Source of the DNA: Cardiobacterium sp. Marseille-Q4385
GTDB lineage: Bacteria > Pseudomonadota > Gammaproteobacteria > Cardiobacteriales > Cardiobacteriaceae
Assembly: GCF_916618745.1 (NCBI RefSeq)
Contig: NZ_OU745373.1
Coordinates: 1,812,501 to 1,876,500, forward strand
Length of the DNA stretch: 64,000 nucleotides
Direction: 5' to 3'
Below, piece after piece: positions 27,942-36,727 of this stretch (its first letter is position 1; every line of letters begins with the position of its first letter). A model generated the notes under the pieces. The model was not told the DNA's origin. It made no database searches and saw only the letters and a list, made by a program, of their open reading frames with translations. The translations under genes were made by a program, and so were the position numbers.

Positions 27942-27970
27942 TTGCTTGTAAAGCTACGGCTGCATATAAT
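27942..27970 (+). promoter_or_regulatory. Likely sigma-70 promoter of fimV
   Basis: TTGCTT (27942-27947) and TATAAT (27965-27970) are spaced by 17 bases and lie 57 bases before the fimV start codon. Confidence 0.75.
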
Positions 27971-28026
27971 TTCATTGTTGTTTTTATGATACCGCCGTAG
28001 TACCCATACGGCCGAAGGAGCACAGT

Positions 28027-31000
28027 ATGAACAGGAAACAAACGCCTGCACGTTTGCGCCATGCCGTTGCATTGGCAGTTGGGTTGGGATGCAGCAGTGT
28101 CGCCGCATCCATCGGATTAGGGCCTATCCAAGTCAATTCCAGCATCGGCCAGCCCATGAGCGCCACCATCCGCGTGGACGGCCTGGACGCCGCCACCGCC
28201 AAAGGTGCCACCGTACAACTTGCCAGCGCGGCAGCGTACCGCGCGCGCGGCATCGAACTCTTGCCCATCCACCAGAAGCTGCGCTTCAGCTTGGTGCCAT
28301 CGGGCAAAGGCTACGTTATCCGCGTCACCAGCACCACGGGCATCCGCGAACCCTTCCTCAACTTCCTGCTGACCATCAACAGCAATGGCAGCACCATCAC
28401 CCGCGAATACGCCGCCTTCTTCAATCAGGACCCGCTCAACCCGGGCTTGGGTAGCGCCCCGACTTTGGCAGAAGTGCCGAAAGGTGAGGCAACGTCGCCT
28501 GCAACAAAAGCCAAGTGCAAAAAAGGCAAAAAGTGCAAAGAAACGGCGCAGGAACCGGAACAAATTGCTGCCGTACAGCCCGCAAAATCCAAACTCGATT
28601 TCAGCGCGTCCAACCTGAACAACCGGCAAGTAGCGTCCGTTGAAGACGAAACTGTCCGTAACGACCGTATCGCAGCGGAAAAAGAAGCTGCCAAAGCCAA
28701 GGCAAAAGAAGCACGGGAAGCGAAAGAACTTGCTGCTCGCAAAGCAAAAGAAAAAGAGCGTCTTGCTCAAAACAGGAAACCGACCCCGCTGCGTGCTGCC
28801 AATCCAAACAGCGAAGGCTGGGGCGGGTATGACGTCCTTGCCGGGGGGGCAAAACAGACCCCGCCGCCAAGCAAGCGAAGCGAAGATGGCCGTTATTCCT
28901 ATTACTCGGCTGACGTCAAACCGGGCAGCATCGCGGTTGGCAGTACCTACGGTCCGGTGCGCGACAACGAAACCCTCTTTTCCATTGCCAACGCCGCGCG
29001 TCCGTCCGAGGACGTATCCATCCAGCAGATGATGCGTGCTATCTACAACGCCAACCGGGGTTCCTTTGCCCATAACAACATGGGCAACTTGATGGTCGGC
29101 AGTACCTTGGTTATCCCTGATCCGGGTGCGGCAACCGCACCTGCTCCGGTCAAAGCGGCGAAAAATACCGATATCGCGGCGAACGACAAACCGGCGAAAA
29201 AAGAGAAAAAAGCTGACAGCGCGCCTGGCAAAACAGGAATTGCCAAAGCAGATATTCCAGCCAAAGCGGAAGAGACTATTGCTGCTGTAACGCCCGGCGC
29301 AGAAAACAACATTGCCGCGAATGATGCACAAAACCCGCCCGTCGCTCTCGTACAGAACGACGCCCCGGCTGAGATCGCGACCCCGCCGGAAAACAACGTA
29401 CAAATGGATGGCAACCAGCTCACCCTGGATAACAGCGAAACCTTGGTCGCCGATAGCGGCAAAGCTGCCGAAAGCCCGGCAGCACCCGCTGCAGAACAAA
29501 ATCCGGAAGAACAAAGCGCTGCCTTGCCTGCACAGGCAGAAAAAACCATCGAAGTGGCTGCTGCCAACGAACCGGCTGCACCGCCAGCCATCCCGGCAAT
29601 GGAATCCAAACCTGTGGTTGCCGTCGTCGAAGAACAGCCAACCGACAAAGTCTCAACCGGTATGCCGCTACCGCTCCTGGCCGCTGCCGGTGTGGGCGTG
29701 CTCGGCTTAGGAGGCGCTGCTGCCTACTTCATCACCCATCGCCGCCGCCGCGACGACGACAGCATGGAAGAATTCTCGCAAGAAGAAATCGACCAAATGG
29801 TGTCGGAAATGGAAGCTCGCGAAGGCATCAAGGCTGGACACGATATGGAAGCGGGCGATCCCAAACCGCGCCGCAAAGCCGAACCCGTGGCGGGGCATGA
29901 CCCAGTTGCTGACTTGGAAGGCCTGCAACAACTCAACAGCCAGCTCTCCGAACTGGAAAAGCTGAACGAGCAAATCGGTATCCCGAGATTCGTGGACGAC
30001 GGCGAACCCCATTCCGCCGACGAACTACCGGACGACTTCTTCAAAGATCTCGAACTGCCGGGCGACGAAGAAACCGTCCCTGTTGCAGCTGCACCACAAC
30101 CTGCGGCTGCCGAGGAAGAACACGATTTCTTCAGCGATCTCGAAGCCTTTGCCGCCGAAGAACCGGCATCGGCTCCCACAAGTCACAGTGCCGCAACCAC
30201 AGACGACACCGACTTTGACTTGCCTGATTTCGGTCTGGATGAAGCCCCGGCTGCCGCAGCTTCCGCTGCCAAACCCAGTTTGGCTAAAGCCGAGCCCGCC
30301 GCACAACCAGCTGCCGCTGAAGCAGACGACTTTGATTTCCTCAACTTCGCCGCCGACGAGCCGGCTGTCAAGGCAGAACCAGCATCGCAACCTGCCGCTG
30401 CTGCAGATGATGACCTCGACTTCCTCAGCTTCGCTGCTGACGAACCGGTTGCCAAAGAAGAACCAGCGCCACAGATTGCTGCCACTGATGATAGCGACGA
30501 TTTCGACTTCATTAGCTTTGCCGCTGAAGAACCCGCAGCCAGCGAACCGGTCGCGGCTGCCAAAGCAGAACCCGCTGCACAGCCAGTAGCCGATGATGGC
30601 GACGATTTCGACTTCATCAGCTTTGCCACAGAAGAACCGGCAGCCCCCGCCGTAGAAGAAAAGACTGCCACGGCCAGCGCCAGCACGGGCGATGATGATC
30701 TCGACTTTTTCAACAGCCTCAGCCTGGCCGACGATAGCAGCGCGAGCACACCTGACGCCGCAGCCGAGCCGGAGATTGTCGATGAAGATCACAACGTCCT
30801 TGATTTCTTCGGCAGTGATGAAGAACCTGCGCCTGTCGTGGCAGAAGAAGCCCCGGTTGCTGCTGAAAAACCGGCTGTCGCACACACTCACAGCGTCGTC
30901 AGCGATGCCGTGGTTGTCGCCGCCCCGGCCGCTACCGAAAAAGCCGAGAGCGAAGCCCTCGACTTCTTCTCCTTGCAAGACGAACCGGCTGCCCAACCCG

Positions 31001-31254
31001 CTGCCGCCGCCCAACCGGCACCTGCTGCCGCACCGCAAGCAGCACCGGTACGCCCTGTTATCACGACCATCGCTCCGGCTTCATCCGACATCGATATCGA
31101 AGCGATGGAAATCAACCTCGACATGGCTACCTCCTTCATCGTCATGGGCAAAGCCGAAAAAGCCCGCTCCTGGCTTGATGAAGTGCTGGTATCCGGCAGC
31201 GAAGCGCAAAAAATCCGCGCCCGCAGCATGCTAGAACAACTCGAAAAAGCCTGA
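28027..31254 (+). CDS. fimV: FimV family peptidoglycan-binding hub protein
   Basis: FimV-type proteins organise cell poles and type IV pilus/twitching functions. The 1075-residue protein has a signal peptide, the FimV N-terminal domain (SIGLGPIQVNSSIGQPMSATIRV), a Lys/Glu-rich linker, a LysM domain near residues 310-362 (DNETLFSIANAARPSEDVSI), and a membrane span at about 546-567 followed by RRRRDDD. A long acidic cytoplasmic region repeats DFDFxSFAAEEPA-type units (about 760-900). The conserved C-terminal FimV domain (MEINLDMATSFIVMGKAEKARSWLDEVL) is at 1022-1070. GGAG precedes the ATG. A promoter lies at 27942-27970. Confidence 0.93.
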   Translation: MNRKQTPARLRHAVALAVGLGCSSVAASIGLGPIQVNSSIGQPMSATIRVDGLDAATAKGATVQLASAAAYRARGIELLPIHQKLRFSLVPSGKGYVIRVTSTTGIREPFLNFLLTINSNGSTITREYAAFFNQDPLNPGLGSAPTLAEVPKGEATSPATKAKCKKGKKCKETAQEPEQIAAVQPAKSKLDFSASNLNNRQVASVEDETVRNDRIAAEKEAAKAKAKEAREAKELAARKAKEKERLAQNRKPTPLRAANPNSEGWGGYDVLAGGAKQTPPPSKRSEDGRYSYYSADVKPGSIAVGSTYGPVRDNETLFSIANAARPSEDVSIQQMMRAIYNANRGSFAHNNMGNLMVGSTLVIPDPGAATAPAPVKAAKNTDIAANDKPAKKEKKADSAPGKTGIAKADIPAKAEETIAAVTPGAENNIAANDAQNPPVALVQNDAPAEIATPPENNVQMDGNQLTLDNSETLVADSGKAAESPAAPAAEQNPEEQSAALPAQAEKTIEVAAANEPAAPPAIPAMESKPVVAVVEEQPTDKVSTGMPLPLLAAAGVGVLGLGGAAAYFITHRRRRDDDSMEEFSQEEIDQMVSEMEAREGIKAGHDMEAGDPKPRRKAEPVAGHDPVADLEGLQQLNSQLSELEKLNEQIGIPRFVDDGEPHSADELPDDFFKDLELPGDEETVPVAAAPQPAAAEEEHDFFSDLEAFAAEEPASAPTSHSAATTDDTDFDLPDFGLDEAPAAAASAAKPSLAKAEPAAQPAAAEADDFDFLNFAADEPAVKAEPASQPAAAADDDLDFLSFAADEPVAKEEPAPQIAATDDSDDFDFISFAAEEPAASEPVAAAKAEPAAQPVADDGDDFDFISFATEEPAAPAVEEKTATASASTGDDDLDFFNSLSLADDSSASTPDAAAEPEIVDEDHNVLDFFGSDEEPAPVVAEEAPVAAEKPAVAHTHSVVSDAVVVAAPAATEKAESEALDFFSLQDEPAAQPAAAAQPAPAAAPQAAPVRPVITTIAPASSDIDIEAMEINLDMATSFIVMGKAEKARSWLDEVLVSGSEAQKIRARSMLEQLEKA

Positions 31255-31262
31255 GGGGCACG

Positions 31263-32060
31263 ATGACCACACGCTACGCCGTCGGCGTCGAATACGACGG
31301 CACCCATTACGCGGGCTGGCAGCGCCAGCCCTTTTTTGCGTCCACCATTCAGGAACATATCGAACGTGCCCTGAGCCAGGTCGCCGCCGAAACCATTACC
31401 ACCACCTGCGCCGGACGCACCGATGCTGGTGTGCACGCCACCGCACAAGTGCTGCATTTCGACACCCGTGCCGAACGCAGTCCCTTCGCCTGGCTGGCTG
31501 GTACAAACCGCTACCTGCCCACCGACATCCGCCTGCAATGGATCACCGCCGTTGCTGACGACTTCCATGCGCGTTACAGCGCCACCGCCCGCCATTACCG
31601 CTACCTCATCCGCCACCGCGCCCAACCGAGCGCGCTTTGGGCACAACGCTGCCACTGGCACAAAAAGCCACTCGACTCCCTGCTCATGCACCAGGCCGCG
31701 CAGCCGCTCGTTGGCGAACACGACTTCAGCGCCTTCCGCGCCGCCGAATGCCAGTCCAAAACCCCGTGGCGCTGCATTCACCGCATCGATATCCGCGAAA
31801 CGCACGGCTGGATCGCGGTGGACATCAGCGGCAACGCCTTTTTGCACCACATGGTGCGCAACATCGTCGGCACCCTGCTTGCCGTCGGCGATGGCCGCGA
31901 AAGCGGCGACTGGCCTGCCGCCGTCCTCGTTGCCCGCGACCGCAAACAGGCCGGCATGACCGCCCCGGCACAAGGCCTCTACCTCAGCGGCGTTACCTAC
32001 CCGCCCGCCTACCTCCTGCCGCCCACCCCGCACGCCTGGATACCTGATGACTTCCCCTGA
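31263..32060 (+). CDS. truA: tRNA pseudouridine(38-40) synthase
   Basis: It modifies U38-U40 in the anticodon arm of tRNAs. The 265-residue protein has the catalytic aspartate in CAGRTDAGVHATAQV (D54), the start YAVGVEYDGTHYAGWQRQP and the C-terminal NAFLHHMVRNIVGTLLAVG. GAGGGG lies before the ATG, eight bases after fimV; the fimV-truA order is common in gammaproteobacteria. Its 3' end overlaps the nnr start by 14 bases. Confidence 0.96.
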   Translation: MTTRYAVGVEYDGTHYAGWQRQPFFASTIQEHIERALSQVAAETITTTCAGRTDAGVHATAQVLHFDTRAERSPFAWLAGTNRYLPTDIRLQWITAVADDFHARYSATARHYRYLIRHRAQPSALWAQRCHWHKKPLDSLLMHQAAQPLVGEHDFSAFRAAECQSKTPWRCIHRIDIRETHGWIAVDISGNAFLHHMVRNIVGTLLAVGDGRESGDWPAAVLVARDRKQAGMTAPAQGLYLSGVTYPPAYLLPPTPHAWIPDDFP

Positions 32061-33558
32061 CCTCATTCCATTGGCCGATGCCGAGAGCATCCGCCGCCTT
32101 GACCACCTCACCTGCGAGCGCCAGCACATCAGCTCGCTAGCACTCATGGAGCGCGCCGCCAGCCGCTGCACCGAACGCCTACTCGCCCACTACCCTGATA
32201 ATCGCCATTGGACCATCGTTGCCGGCGCAGGCAATAACGGCGGCGACGGCCTCGCTATCGCCCGCCAACTGCAACTACGTGGCCACCACATCACCGCCTA
32301 CCACCCACAACACCGCCCGACCAGCCCCAACCACACCGCAAACGCCGCCCGTCTCAAGCGCCTCATCCCCACGCATGACCTCGCCGCTTACATCCCACCC
32401 ACACGCGGCATCCAGATTGACGCCCTCTATGGCGTCGGCCTGAACCGCCCGCTTGCTGCTGCCGACACCGACCTCATCCGCGCCATGAATCGTGCTCCGG
32501 TGCCAACCGTCGCCATTGACCTGCCTTCCGGCCTGCGCGCCGATGATGACAGCCCCGCCCCCATCATCCGTGCTGCACGCACCCTCTGCCTCGGCTGCCC
32601 CAAAGCCGCACTACTCTGGCAAGAAAACGAAGAATACGTCGGCACCTTGGAACTCGTCCCCATCGACCTTGACCGCGACGCCCTCGCCGATACCCCCGCC
32701 GCCGCGCGTTGGCTCACTGCCGCCTGGCTGCGTGACCAATACCGCCCCCGCCGGCGCTTTGCGCACAAAGGCGACGCCGGACGTCTGCTCATCGTCGCCG
32801 CTAGCCGGGGCATGACCGGCGCAGCCATCATGGCCGCACAAGCCGCACTGCGCGGTGGCTGCGGCCTGCTCACCGCCCATTTGCCCGCCGTGTGCTGCAG
32901 CGCCTACCATGCCGCCGTCCCCGAATCCATGACGGATGCCGACGCACACCCCGATCACAACACCCGCCTTGACCACGACATCCCTGCCGATGCCCTGCTC
33001 GTCGGCTGCGGCCTCGGCACTCACCCCGACAGCGCTGCCCTCATTGCCGACCTCAACACGCGCTACCACGACCGCGCCATCCTTTGGGACGCCGACGCCC
33101 TCAACCTCATCGCCCGTGATTCCGCCTTGCAACAACTACCGCCGCGCAGCATTCTCACCCCGCACCCCGGCGAATTTGCCCGCCTGTATGGCAAAGCACT
33201 CACCCACGACCGCGAACGCATCCCCGCCGCACAAGCACTGGCCGCACGCATGGGCGCCGTCATCGTTCTCAAAGGCAAATACAGCATCATCAGCGCGCCG
33301 GACGGCACCACCGTCATCAACCCGACCGGCAATGCTGGTATGGCCAAAGGCGGCAGCGGCGACGTCCTCGCCGGCCTCATCGCCGCCCTGCTCGCCCAGG
33401 GCTATGCGTCTTTTCCCGCTGCCTGCCTGGGCACCTACCTGCACGGCCTCGCCGCCGACCTCGCTCTGGAAACAAGCGCTATCAACAGCCTGACCGCCAG
33501 CGATATCATCGCCGCTATCCCCACCGCCTGGCGCAGTATTGCTTGTACGCCCGCTTGA
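32047..33558 (+). CDS. nnr: Bifunctional NAD(P)H-hydrate epimerase / ADP-dependent dehydratase
   Basis: It repairs hydrated NADH and NADPH. The 503-residue fusion has an N-terminal YjeF_N epimerase domain (AGAGNNGGDGLAIARQLQLRGH; DLPSGLRADDD) and a C-terminal ribokinase-like dehydratase domain (RRRFAHKGDAGRLLIVAASRGMTGAAIMAAQAALRGGCG; ILTPHPGEFARLYG; NPTGNAGMAKGGSGDVLAGLIAALLAQG). Start ATG 32047 lies inside truA. The stop codon is immediately joined by the left end of a Correia-like repeat, which may have supplied it. Confidence 0.93.
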   Translation: MTSPDLIPLADAESIRRLDHLTCERQHISSLALMERAASRCTERLLAHYPDNRHWTIVAGAGNNGGDGLAIARQLQLRGHHITAYHPQHRPTSPNHTANAARLKRLIPTHDLAAYIPPTRGIQIDALYGVGLNRPLAAADTDLIRAMNRAPVPTVAIDLPSGLRADDDSPAPIIRAARTLCLGCPKAALLWQENEEYVGTLELVPIDLDRDALADTPAAARWLTAAWLRDQYRPRRRFAHKGDAGRLLIVAASRGMTGAAIMAAQAALRGGCGLLTAHLPAVCCSAYHAAVPESMTDADAHPDHNTRLDHDIPADALLVGCGLGTHPDSAALIADLNTRYHDRAILWDADALNLIARDSALQQLPPRSILTPHPGEFARLYGKALTHDRERIPAAQALAARMGAVIVLKGKYSIISAPDGTTVINPTGNAGMAKGGSGDVLAGLIAALLAQGYASFPAACLGTYLHGLAADLALETSAINSLTASDIIAAIPTAWRSIACTPA

Positions 33559-33627
33559 TATAGTTCAATAGATAAAAACGTGCTACCACAGGTAGTACGG
33601 CAAGACGCAGCGTTGCCACGTTTTTTA
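33558..33627 (+). repeat. Correia-like miniature element, copy 2 (interrupted)
   Basis: Starts with ATATAGTT, followed by a 15-base stretch differing at few positions from the left end of the copy at 58065. It has the core ACAGGTAGTACGGC and a right-hand part GACGCAGCGTTGCC, then CGTTTTTTAGA. At TTA (33625-33627) an IS5-family element is inserted, and the remaining right terminus is not seen beyond it. It begins within the nnr stop codon. Confidence 0.7.
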
Positions 33628-33668
33628 GAACGAGTTCATAGTCTCCGCCCCTGCTATAAACTATCGGT

Positions 33669-33977
33669 ATGAACAGAAAAGACTACCCAAGCGATATAAG
33701 TCGCACACAATTTGCTTTTCTTCTTCCTCTTTTGGAAAGTGCCCGCAGACGCACAGCACCGCGCAAAGTGGATTTGTACGATGTCTTTTGTGCCATTCTC
33801 TATCTGCAACGCACTGGCTGCTCCTGGCGCGCTTTGCCGGGCGATTTCCCCAAATGGCGCACCGTGCATTCCTACTTCCAGAGATGGACTGAGCCACGCG
33901 AGAGTGGCATCAGCATCCTTGAGGAAGCATTAAAAAAATCAGGTAGTTGCGGAGCGCCGCAAGCAGGGGCATCATGA
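33669..33977 (+). CDS. IS5-family transposase orfA (copy D)
   Basis: A 102-residue N-terminal half (MNRKDYPSDISRTQFAFLLPLLESARRRTAPRKVDLYDVF). It is more diverged from copies B and C at its N-terminus than in its second half. The A7 shift site is at 33932-33938. Downstream orfB is broken, so no full transposase is expected. Confidence 0.85.
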   Translation: MNRKDYPSDISRTQFAFLLPLLESARRRTAPRKVDLYDVFCAILYLQRTGCSWRALPGDFPKWRTVHSYFQRWTEPRESGISILEEALKKSGSCGAPQAGAS

Positions 33978-34461
33978 AGCAACCACTTTCCTGATTATTG
34001 ATGCGCAGAGTGTGAAGAACACGGATACCGCCATGGAAAAAGGCTACGATGCGGGCAAGAAGGTTAGCGGTATCAAGCGGCATATAGCGGTTGACACGCA
34101 GGGTTTGCCGCATGCGCTTGCGGTAACGACGGCGGATGTTACGGATAGAAAAGGCTGCCTGCTAGCATTGGAACGTGGGCGGGATAATCTTGGGGCGGTA
34201 CAAAAAATCCTTGCTGACGGTGGTTACACGGGTAAGGCATTTGCTTCGTCAGTATAGGAGTTGATTGGTGCGGAGGTAGAGATTGCCAAGCGAAACGAAT
34301 TACACCGCTTTGCGGTATTGCCAAAGCGATGGGTAGTAGAGCGCAGTTTTTCCTAGTTGGAAAAGAATAGGCAGTTTTGGAAAAACTGCGAGCGTAAGTT
34401 GAGTACCAGTCTGCAAATGGTAGCTTTGGCTTTCTTGGGAGTCCTGCTACGAAGACTATGA
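33937..34461 (+). pseudogene. IS5-family transposase orfB with two stop codons (copy D)
   Basis: The frame is intact through IIDAQSVKNTD and KVSGIKRHIAVDTQG to FASSV. There TAG (34255-34257) replaces a CAG Gln codon, and a second TAG near 34354 replaces the Trp of SFSWLEKN. Otherwise it matches copy C closely, so inactivation is recent. Confidence 0.88.
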
Positions 34462-34490
34462 ACACGTTATTAGAGTAGTGAACAAAATGG

Positions 34491-35519
34491 GGGTTAAAAA
34501 AAGCGTAATGGACAAAACGGGTACTAAAAAACGCCGCAGCCCTTACGCTGTAAGGCTTTCGGGAGTTGAAAGCCTTTGAACACAAAAAATGCCTTTTTTG
34601 CGGCTCCAAACAGGTCAAGAAGAACGGTACCCGTGATGGCAAACAACGCTACAAATGCACCGCTTGCAACAAGCGTTCCAGCGGTGGCGGCAGACTTGAC
34701 CCTGACACCCTCTGGCAGCTTTACAGCGACGGCAAGCAAAGCGCCGCACAGTACGGATGCAGCCTCAAAACTATCCGCCGCCATCTTGCCAAAGCAGTCA
34801 CGAAAGCGCCCGGCGTGACCCCGCAGGCGGCAGTTAACCTCATCGTGGACACCACCTACTTCGGGCGGAAATGGGGCGTCATGGCGCTGTATGACGCGAT
34901 CAGCAAGCGGGCGCTGTCGGTGCTCGAAGTCAAGAATGAGACGATTGAGCACTACCGACAAGAGGTCGCAGCGCTGCAAGAAAGAGGCGTTGTGATACAA
35001 AGCATTATCTGCGACGGACGCAGCGGGCTGCTGCAAGCCTTCCCCGGTATTCCGGTGCAGATGTGCCAGTTTCACCAGATCAAGATCATCGTCCGCTACC
35101 TGAGCAAAAAGCCGAAAAGTGAGGCGGCACGCGGGTTGCGGGGCTTGCGCTGACGGGTAGCAGCAAAGACCGCTTTATCGAGAACCTGCATGACTGGCTG
35201 ATGCGGCACGAAGCCTTCCTGAATGAATGCAGCGTGAATGCAGAAACAGGCAGATCGCACTACACGCATAAGAAGCTGCGCAGCGTCTACCATAGCCTGA
35301 AGCGATATTTACCATGGCAGTTTACCTTTGAGGATTTCCCTGCGTTGAGCATCCCAAACACAACCCATCTGCTGGAAGGAAAATTCGGCGACATGAAGCG
35401 GCTTTTGAAGTGCCATCACGGGCTGAAGAAAGCGAATAAGATACTGTTTATAAATGATTATTTTGCGAAGGGATAGCCTCAAAAGCACCCGTTTTGTCCA
35501 TTACGCCTTCTTTTAACCC
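34491..35519 (+). mobile_element. IS256/IS1249-type insertion sequence
   Basis: An element of about 1.03 kb with roughly 30-bp imperfect terminal inverted repeats. The left end GGGTTAAAA then GCGTAATGGACAAAACGGGT is mirrored at the right end near 35489-35519. It encodes one frameshifted transposase. It abuts IS5 copy D. The left end matches the scar at 11110-11200. No clear target duplication is seen. Confidence 0.8.
34566..35476 (+). pseudogene. IS256-family (IS1249-like, zinc-ribbon) transposase, frameshifted
   Basis: The N-terminal zinc ribbon CLFCGSKQVKKNGTRDGKQRYKCTACNKR is followed by a helix-turn-helix (SAAQYGCSLKTIRRHLAKA) and a MULE-like catalytic domain (NLIVDTTYFGRKWGVMALYD; ICDGRSGLLQAFPGIPVQMCQFHQ). 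The first frame stops at 35151-35153 after RGLRGLR. The protein continues in another frame as LTGSSKDRFIENLHDWLMRHEAF to FINDYFAKG at 35476. One indel near 35140-35150 explains this; programmed shifting is less likely. Confidence 0.82.
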
Positions 35520-35554
35520 TTTTCGTTGCATGAGCGCTATGAGTCCCTCAAATT

Positions 35555-35586
35555 CCCCACCGGATATCCGGTGGGGTGTTTTTTTT
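35555..35586 (+). terminator. Strong palindromic terminator
   Basis: CCCCACCGGAT and ATCCGGTGGGG form a perfect 11-bp palindrome followed by TG and an eight-base T-run. It may end plus-strand IS transcripts; it also lies just past the end of the minus-strand TPR gene cluster, where the U-run is weaker. Confidence 0.8.
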
Positions 35587-35626
35587 ATTTCCGCACGACA
35601 CCGCTTGGCGGTACCGTGAGGCGGGT

Positions 35627-36718
35627 TCATGTCTGCCTGCTACCTTGCAGACGGGCGATGGCCTGCGCAATGATGGCGGCACGCGGGTGATCGGGATAGC
35701 GCGTGTGCAGTTGTTGCAGGAGTGGCAGGGCTTTGTCCACCGCACCGGTTTTGGCTAGCGCTAGTGCCGCGAGGTAGTAGTTTTCGACGAGGTGCGGGTG
35801 ATTGGGGTGGTTTTTCGCGAAGTTGCGGGTGAGTTCCAGCACGCGCTGGTATTGCTCGGCTTTTATCGCTTGTAGTGCCAGCGGCAGGATGCGGTCCGGT
35901 GTTATCGATTCTGGTGTGGGGGTATAGGAGCTTTCGTTATCATCGTCTACGGTATGCGGGTAGTACCACGCCATGTAGGTGAGGCCGAATGTGAGGAGCA
36001 GTTTGGAGCATATTAGTAACAGGATGATAGTCAGATCAGTGTAGAGAGGCAGGTGTTCGGCGGCACCCGGAATGGTAGCGGTGAAGGCGAGCAGGATTGT
36101 GAGGAAAATGGAAAGTAGTACGGAAAAGAAGAGGGGGCCGAGAAGCAGCATCAGGATGGTGATGAGGGTAATGCACAGGTAGCGATGGATACCGATGCTG
36201 CTGATGGCGCGAGCGATGCTTACCGGGTTGAAAAAGGCTAGTGGGGTGGGACAGCGCAGGTAGTTTAGGGTCATAGCGGGCACGAGTATCAGCAGGACGG
36301 CATCTTGCAGGTAGCTGGTGATGCTACCCAGTCCGACATGATTTAGGGCGCTTTCGGCCAGGTCGGTGAGGTAAGCGAGGGCCACAAAGCAGGCAGCATA
36401 GAGCAGGGCAGTCTTGTTACTGATGATGCTGGTGAAGGTAGCGGGGATAGGGGTATCGCCCAGTCCGGCATGGATGCGCGCCATGTTGTCGCAGGTTTTG
36501 CCGGCAAGGATAAACACGGATAGCAGGATGAGAGCTTGGGTGATGACGGTTTCTTCCAGGAGGGAGGGATGCTGGTAGTTAGTGAGGCGGGTGAGGAAGG
36601 GGAGTATTGCGAGCAGCAACAGGATACTGCTCGCCAGGACATAAAGAAGGTTCCCTGCGCTGAACAGGATGCGCAGGGTGGCCTTAAAGGCTTTGCCGTA
36701 GGTGGGCTGGCCGTGCAT
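35627..36718 (-). CDS. Membrane/TPR paralogue 4 (unknown function)
   Basis: Not a family I can name. The 363-residue protein has an N-terminal region with six or more membrane spans (GNLLYVLASSILLLLAILPF first), the paralogue motifs DNMARIHAG and GIHRYLCITLI, and the membrane-exit motif MAWYYP followed by acidic DDDNESS. A short C-terminal TPR-like pair follows (YQRVLELTRNFAKNHPNHPHLVENYYLAALALAKTGAVDKALPLLQQLHTRYPDHPRAA). It is shorter than its three paralogues because the long linker and first TPR part are missing. The last 65 or so residues are identical to paralogue 3. Last gene of the cluster. Confidence 0.75.
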   Translation of the reverse strand: MHGQPTYGKAFKATLRILFSAGNLLYVLASSILLLLAILPFLTRLTNYQHPSLLEETVITQALILLSVFILAGKTCDNMARIHAGLGDTPIPATFTSIISNKTALLYAACFVALAYLTDLAESALNHVGLGSITSYLQDAVLLILVPAMTLNYLRCPTPLAFFNPVSIARAISSIGIHRYLCITLITILMLLLGPLFFSVLLSIFLTILLAFTATIPGAAEHLPLYTDLTIILLLICSKLLLTFGLTYMAWYYPHTVDDDNESSYTPTPESITPDRILPLALQAIKAEQYQRVLELTRNFAKNHPNHPHLVENYYLAALALAKTGAVDKALPLLQQLHTRYPDHPRAAIIAQAIARLQGSRQT

Positions 36719-36727
36719 GGGGTGCGC

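Larger units (their letters stand above)
33628..34469 (+). mobile_element. IS5-family element, copy D
   Basis: An 842-bp copy flanked by TTA on both sides (33625-33627, 34470-34472), so this was a simple insertion into the Correia-like repeat. The left terminus is GAACGAGTTCATAGTC. orfB carries two stop codons, so it is non-autonomous. Confidence 0.9.
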
